This document shows, piece after piece, positions 6,118 to 13,699 of a stretch of 21,982 nt of DNA (position 1 is the stretch's first letter; each line of letters opens with the position of its first letter). The stretch spans positions 1 through 21,982 of the forward strand of contig JBGPKH010000069.1 in the NCBI GenBank assembly GCA_041485845.1, read 5' to 3'. The notes below the pieces were generated by a model, which was not told the origin of the DNA, ran no database searches, and was given only the letters and a program-made list of their open reading frames with translations. The position numbers and the translations under genes are program-made. The DNA is from OMOG01 sp041485845 (lineage in GTDB: Bacteria > Acidobacteriota > Terriglobia > Bryobacterales > Bryobacteraceae).

Positions 6118-7944
6118 TTACAGTTGATTTGCTGAAAGCAAGAAGAGGTTCAGGCTAATCGGCCGTAAAGTTTCCCAAAGGGCTGCCCCGTCCGTTTTAA
6201 GTACTGAAAGTACCAGTACCTTATTAACCAAATCCGGATCAACGTACTGGAAGAGTGAAGGCTCGGGAACCCACTGCGGCAAACCATCGGCCTTGGCGTG
6301 CTCCAGCACAGGATCGGCCCGCAGGGGAGTCTTGCGGCGTTGTAGCACAGCGTCCGGCAGCACGCCTTGAAAAGTGCGGCGTATCAGATATTTATCCCGG
6401 CACCAGGGAATCGGAGGAGTAGCCAAGAGGAATCGGATCATCCGGACGTCCATGTATGGATGCCGGATCTCCACCGGGAGTGAAGTGCTGCCCGCGTCAG
6501 ATCCTTCGAAGAGAGGATCCCAGAGCGGCCCTGTCAGCCACCCGTGCGCGATCGGGTGAAAGGGATGGACGATTTGCGGTTGCCCCCCGCCCGGCGCCTC
6601 ACTGCCTGCCAGATTCAAGATTTCCGGACGGATCCAACTCGGATGTGACGGCTCGACAACTCCCCGGCTGCGCCATCGCTTAAGGCGGCGATGAAGCCCT
6701 CCCACTAACGGCAGCCGGCGGTGGTAACGAGCGTGCCAACAGGCATCCATCAGCAGCCGTCCCCACCGCAAGCTCCTCAGCAGATGTAAGAAGTAGGCCT
6801 GCCACTCATAGTACATGGCATTGTCCGGGCCCTCTCCATACAACGCCACGCGACAGTGCGCGCTAATTCTGGAAAGTTGGTCAAAACCGAGGGTCAACCC
6901 GATCGGATTGTGAAACGGTTCCGGAGTGTGCAACTCTGGCTGCGCGCACCGCTCGTATAACCCGTAGCCGTCCCCAACCAGGAATTGGATCGGGATGCGC
7001 AAAGCATCCGCCACCAGGCCCGCGTAGTGGCGCTCCTCGTCTGGGATCAGCCGGTCGTAGACCAAGGTGTAGGCTCGCAAATCATACGACGACGACCCCG
7101 CTGACAGGATCTCCCGGGCAGTAGCGGCCAGCGACGGTGAGTCGAGCCCGCCGCTCATGTAAACACCTACATGATCGGTGCGAAGGCGGTCCCGCACCGC
7201 GCTTCGCAGCAACTCCCTGAAATGTTCGACGTAGTCGTCCGCCCGATTGTACAAGATCGGGCCTTCCACTGGCAGGCTCCAATATTGGTAGATATGAACC
7301 TGTTCCTCCGACCACACCAGATAATGCCCCGCGGGCAACCGTTGAATGTCGCTAAAGGCGGTGCTTGCGGGATTCTGATTGTTGCCAAAAACAAGAAAAT
7401 CGGCGATCGCGACATCGTTCAGCTTCCCGGAAACGGCCGGGCTTAGGCGAACACACTTGAGGGTGTTGCTGAATAAGAAATCTCCGCCGGCCTGCGAATA
7501 GTAAAACAGCTTGATTCCGAAATGGTCGCGGGCGCAGACCAAGCGCCGGGTGCGCTTGTCCCAGATCGCGAAGGAGAAGTCCCCCAGCAGGCGCTCCAGA
7601 CACTGCTCGTTCCACGCGTGGTAGGCATGGAGGATCAACTCCGGGTCGGTGGCGCTGTTGGACGGCTGGCGTCCGGCCGCCCGCAATTGGCGGATCAGAT
7701 CTTCACGCGCATCAATCCGTGCGTCCGCCGTGATCCATACCTGGCCCTCCAGAGTGCATGGCTGCCGCTCGTTGGCGGACTCGCCAGTGGTTCGGAGCAG
7801 GGTGTGTCCGAATCCGACCTCGCCGTCGATCCAGATTTCCTGCGCATCGGGCCCTCGAAACGCCAGGAAGCCGGTCATCCGGCGGAGCAGGTCCCGGTCC
7901 ACCGGGGCGCCTTCCCGTTTGAGAATTCCAACGATGCCGCTCAT
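6118..7944 (-). CDS. Asparagine-synthetase-like lasso cyclase (protein C)
   Basis: A 608-residue protein with both asparagine synthetase B domains: an N-terminal Ntn glutaminase-like fold (MSGIVGILKR, FLAFRGPDAQEIW, GHTLLRTTGE, GDFSFAIWDKRTRRLVCARD) and a C-terminal ATP-pyrophosphatase domain with the PP-loop SGGLDS at 264-269. The catalytic Cys2 of real glutamine-dependent AsnB is Ser2, so ammonia release from glutamine is not expected. This loss is common in lasso cyclases (McjC type), which adenylate the Asp/Glu side chain of the core and close the macrolactam with the N-terminal Gly. The precursor gene 26 bases downstream makes this role likely. The gene starts 55 bases after the PQQ-dehydrogenase stop with no clear promoter or strong binding site between, so it may be read from upstream or from a promoter I cannot see. 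Confidence 0.9.
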   Translation of the reverse strand: MSGIVGILKREGAPVDRDLLRRMTGFLAFRGPDAQEIWIDGEVGFGHTLLRTTGESANERQPCTLEGQVWITADARIDAREDLIRQLRAAGRQPSNSATDPELILHAYHAWNEQCLERLLGDFSFAIWDKRTRRLVCARDHFGIKLFYYSQAGGDFLFSNTLKCVRLSPAVSGKLNDVAIADFLVFGNNQNPASTAFSDIQRLPAGHYLVWSEEQVHIYQYWSLPVEGPILYNRADDYVEHFRELLRSAVRDRLRTDHVGVYMSGGLDSPSLAATAREILSAGSSSYDLRAYTLVYDRLIPDEERHYAGLVADALRIPIQFLVGDGYGLYERCAQPELHTPEPFHNPIGLTLGFDQLSRISAHCRVALYGEGPDNAMYYEWQAYFLHLLRSLRWGRLLMDACWHARYHRRLPLVGGLHRRLKRWRSRGVVEPSHPSWIRPEILNLAGSEAPGGGQPQIVHPFHPIAHGWLTGPLWDPLFEGSDAGSTSLPVEIRHPYMDVRMIRFLLATPPIPWCRDKYLIRRTFQGVLPDAVLQRRKTPLRADPVLEHAKADGLPQWVPEPSLFQYVDPDLVNKVLVLSVLKTDGAALWETLRPISLNLFLLSANQL

Positions 7945-7999
7945 AATCTGGCCAGGCTTCTGTCACACGCACCAGCGCGTGCGCCACTTCCGGACACCT

Positions 8000-10084
<2,085 letters not shown>

Positions 10085-10195
10085 AATCCGCCTTCGACCA
10101 TCCGGCGCACACTTCACCGCGTGATCAGCGGGCTTCAAGGGGCCGAGACCCGGCAGGGCTGACAGCGCTTGACAGCGCTCCCGCGCTCCCGCGGC

Positions 10196-10224
10196 TTGAG
10201 CCCTATTCCCGATTCTGCTATCCT
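10196..10224 (+). promoter_or_regulatory. Sigma70-type promoter for yebC-ruvC
   Basis: A -35-like TTGAGC (10196-10201) and a -10-like TATCCT (10219-10224) are separated by exactly 17 bases in the spacer between the divergent PQQ-dehydrogenase and yebC genes. Transcription would start near 10231, giving a ~60-base leader that contains a perfect seven-bp hairpin (CCCGGCC 10254-10260 with GGCCGGG 10266-10272), then GAGAGG as the binding site before the ATG at 10292. Confidence 0.5.
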
Positions 10225-10291
10225 CAATACGTTGAATTCATAACATTGTCCCTCCCGGCCGCTGTGGCCGGGCCTACCTGAGAGGTCTCAC

Positions 10292-11038
10292 ATGTCAGGA
10301 CATTCCAAATGGGCCACGATCAAGCACAAAAAGGCGGCCCTCGACGCCAAGCGCGGAAAGTCGTTTACGCGCATCATCAAGGAAATCTCGATTGCCGCGC
10401 GCAATGGCGGGGATCCGGACGCGAACCCCCGCCTGCGCACCGCCATTCTGGCCGCCAAGGCTGCCAGTATGCCCGCGGACAACATCAAGAAGGCCGTGAT
10501 GCGCGGAACGGGCGAACTGGAAGGCGGGCAGATCGAAGAGGTCATGTTCGAAGGCTATGGGCCGGGCGGCGCCGCCGTTCTGGTCAATGTCGCCACCGAT
10601 AACCGCAACCGCACGGTGAGCGATATCCGCCATCTCTTTTCCAAGAACGGCGGCAACATGGGCGAGCAGGGAAGCGTCGCCTGGATGTTCGAACGGAAGA
10701 GCCAGATCTTCGTCCCCGGCGACAAGGCCGGAGAAGACCAGCTCATGAGTGTGGTTCTGGACGCCGGAGGCGACGATCTGCGCAACGACGGAGACCGCTG
10801 GATGGTTCTCTCGGCGCCGGAAGCGCACGAGGCCGTACTGAAGGCCATCGAGGCAGCCGGCCTCCCGCACGAGGAGGCCAGCATCGCGATGGTGCCGAAG
10901 AACCTCATCAAGCTGGAGGGCAAGAGCGCCAGCGGCATGCTTCGGCTCAGCGAGGCCCTCGAAGAGCACGACGACGTGCAGAACGTGTACTCCAACTTCG
11001 ATATCGACGAGAAGGAGCTGGAGGCGCTGGCGCAATAA
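10292..11038 (+). CDS. yebC: YebC/PmpR family protein
   Basis: A 248-residue protein with the family's highly conserved N-terminus MSGHSKWATIKHKKAALDAK, followed by RGKSFTRIIKEISIAARNGG, PADNIKKAVMRGTGELEGGQ and YGPGGAAVLVNVATDNRNRT, and later NMGEQGSVAWMFERKSQI. Length matches the family (about 240-250). YebC-family proteins are cytoplasmic; they were described as DNA-binding regulators and more recently as ribosome-associated factors that help translate difficult sequences such as polyproline. The gene ends one base before the ruvC start codon, the classical yebC-ruvC arrangement, and has a plausible promoter upstream. Confidence 0.97.
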   Translation: MSGHSKWATIKHKKAALDAKRGKSFTRIIKEISIAARNGGDPDANPRLRTAILAAKAASMPADNIKKAVMRGTGELEGGQIEEVMFEGYGPGGAAVLVNVATDNRNRTVSDIRHLFSKNGGNMGEQGSVAWMFERKSQIFVPGDKAGEDQLMSVVLDAGGDDLRNDGDRWMVLSAPEAHEAVLKAIEAAGLPHEEASIAMVPKNLIKLEGKSASGMLRLSEALEEHDDVQNVYSNFDIDEKELEALAQ

Positions 11039-11039
11039 C

Positions 11040-11528
11040 GTGCGCTTCCTGGGCATCGATTGCGGTTCGGAACGGACCGGTTACGGCGTGATCGAGAGCG
11101 ACGGGGCGGAGCATCGGATGGTGGCGGCGGGGGTCATCCGCACCAATACCAAATGGCCCTTCGAGAAGCGGCTGCTGGAAATCGCCGGGGGGTTGCGCGC
11201 GTTGATTCGCGAGCATACGCCCGAGTGCGGCGCGGTGGAAGATGTTTTTTATTCGGCGAACGTGAAAACGGCGCTGAAACTGGCTCACGTGAGGGGGATT
11301 GCCCTGCTGGTGATCGCCGAGGCAGGAATGGAGCTGGCGGAGTACTCGCCGCTGGAAGTGAAGATCAGCGTGGTGGGATATGGGCGGGCCGAGAAGTGCC
11401 AGGTGCAGATGATGGTCCGGTCGCTGCTGCGGCTGCCGGAGTCCATCGATTCGGAAGACGCCTGCGACGCCCTGGCAGTGGCCATCTGCCACGCCACGCA
11501 TGAAGCGACCAGCCGCAGGCTGGCATAG
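11040..11528 (+). CDS. ruvC: Holliday junction resolvase RuvC
   Basis: A 162-residue endonuclease that cuts four-way DNA junctions during recombination together with RuvAB. The RNase H-like fold starts with MRFLGIDCGSERTGYGVIES, containing catalytic D7. E67 in GAVEDVFYSANVKTALKLAH and D140/D143 in SEDACDALAVAICHA complete the acidic tetrad. Translation starts at a GTG one base after the yebC stop, so expression is likely coupled to yebC. The usual partners ruvA and ruvB do not follow; the next gene is an unrelated secreted hypothetical. Confidence 0.95.
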   Translation: MRFLGIDCGSERTGYGVIESDGAEHRMVAAGVIRTNTKWPFEKRLLEIAGGLRALIREHTPECGAVEDVFYSANVKTALKLAHVRGIALLVIAEAGMELAEYSPLEVKISVVGYGRAEKCQVQMMVRSLLRLPESIDSEDACDALAVAICHATHEATSRRLA

Positions 11529-11541
11529 ACCGGAAATCGAA

Positions 11542-12156
11542 ATGAAGTGGTCTCTAATTCTGCTCTTCGCGAGCGTTCTTTTCGCCGGTGATGGGCCCCG
11601 GCTGGTCTTCTCCAAGTCGTTTCCCGGCAGCGCCCCGGCTTTTATGAAGATCACGCTCGAGAAAAGCGGAGCGGCCGAATACCGCGAGGCCGAAGAGGAC
11701 GACCTGCCCCTTCAGTTCCAACTCACGGAGACCGAGACGCAGACCGTTTACGACCTCGCCGCCAAGCTGGATTACTTCAAGCGCCCACTCGAATCGCAAT
11801 TGAAGGTGGCCTTCATGGGGATGAAGACCATGCGTTACGAGGATGGAGCCCAGACGACCGAAACGAAGTTCAATTACTCCGAGGACCCCAACGCCCAGGC
11901 ACTGCTGGACTGGTTCGAGCGCATGGCGGAATCGGCCCAACATCGCATCGACCTGGAGCGGGCGGCCAAGTACGACCGCCTGGGCGTGGTGAAGGCGCTG
12001 TCGCTCCTGGAATCGGCGCTGTACCGGAAACGGCTGGTGGGCCTGGACCAGTATCTTCCGATGCTCGACCGCATCGCCAAGAACGAGAGCTACATGCACA
12101 CCGCCCGGGCGCGGGCCTCGGAAATCGCGGAAGCCATTCGCAATCCTAAACCGTGA
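11542..12156 (+). CDS. Secreted hypothetical protein
   Basis: A 204-residue protein. I start it at ATG 11542, which yields a short signal peptide (MKWSLILLFASVLFAGDGPR); a longer frame from 11500 would overlap ruvC and hide the signal. No domain is recognised. The mature part begins RLVFSKSFPGSAPAFMKITL and is followed by an acidic, helical region (EREAEEDD-like acidic run, then FQLTETETQTVYDLAAKLDY) and a basic helical C-terminal part (LLESALYRKRLVGLDQYLPM). It lies 13 bases downstream of ruvC in the same direction and is probably co-transcribed with it, though a link to recombination is not implied. Confidence 0.75.
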   Translation: MKWSLILLFASVLFAGDGPRLVFSKSFPGSAPAFMKITLEKSGAAEYREAEEDDLPLQFQLTETETQTVYDLAAKLDYFKRPLESQLKVAFMGMKTMRYEDGAQTTETKFNYSEDPNAQALLDWFERMAESAQHRIDLERAAKYDRLGVVKALSLLESALYRKRLVGLDQYLPMLDRIAKNESYMHTARARASEIAEAIRNPKP

Positions 12157-12167
12157 GTTCTTCTGGC

Positions 12168-12238
12168 CACAAATGAACACGAATGAACACGAATGGAACG
12201 CGTTGGTTTTCATTCGTGTTCATTTGTGTTCATTTGTA
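12168..12238. repeat. Long inverted repeat built from an ATGAACACGA motif
   Basis: The left arm at 12168-12195 (starts CACAAATGAACACGAATG, with the 10-mer GAATGAACAC reiterated) is matched by the reverse complement at 12211-12238 at 26 of 28 positions, around a 15-base loop. The RNA could form a very long hairpin. Base composition (AT-rich) is unlike the flanking genes. Similar 'cacgaatgaacacgaatg' palindromes are scattered in a number of acidobacterial and planctomycete genomes as intergenic repeats; whether this one is multicopy here cannot be seen from one window. Confidence 0.85.
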
Positions 12239-13516
12239 GCTAAAATCTCTCTTGTTCTCCTTGCCCTGACGACCGTCGGCGTCGCTGCCCCCCAGTCGCG
12301 CGGCGGCCGTGGTCCGGCCCCGCAGCTTTCTCCCCAGGAGCAGGAAGACCTGGAGAATGCGCTCTCCGAAGCCGGCTCCAGCCCCGTCGAGTATCTGCGG
12401 GCCCTCGAGAAGCACCTGGAGAAGTACCCCAATTCGCCGCGCAAAGAGGAACTGGAGCGCGCCGCTGTGCGATCCGCTATGGAGGCCAACGACGACCGGC
12501 GCATCATCACCTGGGGCGAACGGGTGCTGGCCCGCCAGCCGGACGATTTGCAGATCCTGGAGCGCGTGACGCGCGCGCTGCTGGCCGCCGAGTCGAAGGA
12601 GACCGCCGAGCGGGCGCTGCAACATGCGCTCTATTACGAAGACCTGATCCGGCAGATGTCAAAGAACAGCGGGCGTTCCGGCACTGGCGGCGCCGATCTG
12701 CAGGACCAGATCGATCGCGGGATCGGCCGCGCGTTGGCCTACGAGGCGCGCGCTACCGGAATCCTCGGCCGCCCGGAGAATGCGCTGGCATTGGCCCGGC
12801 GCGCCTTCGAGATCTGGCCGAGCGCCGATACCGCTCGCGAGACCGCCCGCTGGTACGAGCGGCTGGGCAGAGCGGAAGAAGCCGCGCGCTCCCTGGCCGA
12901 TGCCTTCACCATCCCCGACGCGCGGAACACCGATGCCGACCGTGCCCGCGATCGGGGACGCATGGGCGAGCTCTATCGCCGGGCGAAAGGCTCGGAGGCC
13001 GGGCTTGGCGAGCTGGTGCTCGAGGCCTACGACCGCAACGTCGCCTTGATTCACACCCGCGAACTGCGCTCGCGGTCGAACGATCCCAACGCGCAGCTCA
13101 CCGACCCCATGGAGTTCACCTTGAGCGGTCCGGATGGGCGCAAGCTGAGCATGGCCACCTTGAAGGGCAAGGTGGTGGTGTTCGATTTCTGGGCCACGTG
13201 GTGCGGGCCGTGCCGCGCCCAGCATCCGCTTTACGACGAGGTGAAAAAGCTCTTCCGCGACAATCCCGACGTGGTGTTTCTCTCGATTGACACCGACGAG
13301 GACCGCGAGGTGGTGAAACCGTTTCTCGCCGAAGTGAATTGGCCGGACACGGTGTATTTCGAGGACGGACTTTCGCGGGCGCTGAAGATCCTGACGATTC
13401 CCACTACCATCGTCACCGACAAGCGCGGCCAGGCGTTCAGCCGCATGAACGGCTTTGTGCCGGGGCGCTTTGTCGATATGCTCAGCCAGCGCATTCGCGA
13501 CGCCCTAGGCAATTGA
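12173..13516 (+). CDS. TlpA-like thioredoxin-fold protein with TPR-like N-terminal region
   Basis: A protein of up to 447 residues. After an export signal (hydrophobic core ISLVLLALTTVGVAA) come helical TPR-like repeats from ~50 to 260 (LRALEKHLEKYPNSPRKEEL, ALARRAFEIWPSADTARETA). A C-terminal thioredoxin domain contains VVVFDFWATWCGPCRAQHPL with the redox pair C344/C347. TlpA/ResA-type proteins reduce disulfides outside the cytoplasm, for example in cytochrome c maturation; the partner here is unknown. The start is a problem: ATG 12173 lies in the left arm of the inverted repeat, so the first ~22 residues are repeat-encoded. TTG codons at 12203 and 12224 are other choices, also inside the repeat. 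Confidence 0.85.
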   Translation: MNTNEHEWNALVFIRVHLCSFVAKISLVLLALTTVGVAAPQSRGGRGPAPQLSPQEQEDLENALSEAGSSPVEYLRALEKHLEKYPNSPRKEELERAAVRSAMEANDDRRIITWGERVLARQPDDLQILERVTRALLAAESKETAERALQHALYYEDLIRQMSKNSGRSGTGGADLQDQIDRGIGRALAYEARATGILGRPENALALARRAFEIWPSADTARETARWYERLGRAEEAARSLADAFTIPDARNTDADRARDRGRMGELYRRAKGSEAGLGELVLEAYDRNVALIHTRELRSRSNDPNAQLTDPMEFTLSGPDGRKLSMATLKGKVVVFDFWATWCGPCRAQHPLYDEVKKLFRDNPDVVFLSIDTDEDREVVKPFLAEVNWPDTVYFEDGLSRALKILTIPTTIVTDKRGQAFSRMNGFVPGRFVDMLSQRIRDALGN

Positions 13517-13527
13517 GGCTACGTGGC

Positions 13528-13648
13528 GCAGACTCTCAGTCTGCCGCGCCGGCACTACTGCCGGCGCCTGGTGATTGGCCATCTCAGTCGTACCGCAGAC
13601 CCACCCCCTCGCCACCCGTACGAAAGATCGCCGGCACTACCGCCGGCG
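13528..13648. repeat. Cluster of GC-rich hairpin repeats
   Basis: Three perfect or near-perfect hairpins lie in the gap after the TlpA-like gene: GCAGACT-CTC-AGTCTGC (13528-13544); GCGCCGGCA-CTAC-TGCCGGCGC (13546-13567, nine-bp stem and four-base loop); and a related CGCCGGC...GCCGGCG (13629-13648, seven-bp stem). The second and third share the text CGCCGGCACTAC, so they look like copies of one element. No T-tract follows, so these are not standard terminators. They lie upstream of the kinase promoter. Confidence 0.7.
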
Positions 13649-13683
13649 CATGCTGGACGCGTCAAGACGTGCCCGGCGCAGAG

Positions 13684-13689
13684 TATAAT
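13684..13689 (+). promoter_or_regulatory. TATAAT -10 box of the kinase gene (leaderless type)
   Basis: A perfect TATAAT ends ten bases before the kinase ATG (13700). With a start seven or so bases after the -10 box, the transcript would begin at or within a few bases of the ATG, leaving no room for a ribosome binding site. No good -35 match is seen at the usual distance. Confidence 0.5.
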
Positions 13690-13699
13690 ACAGCGACCC

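Noticed and set aside
5912..6127. Plus-strand 71-codon frame with a signal-peptide-like start (VVVALALASIVTSIPSRAAS) and AAAGG before a GTG
   Set aside because: It lies antisense to the lasso precursor and the end of the cyclase. The minus-strand precursor has a much stronger binding site and an exact family pattern, so the hydrophobic plus frame is most likely a shadow.
7945..7999. GTGCG/CGCAC hairpin between the PQQ dehydrogenase and cyclase genes as a terminator
   Set aside because: The stem is only five bp and no T-tract follows, so it does not justify a terminator call.
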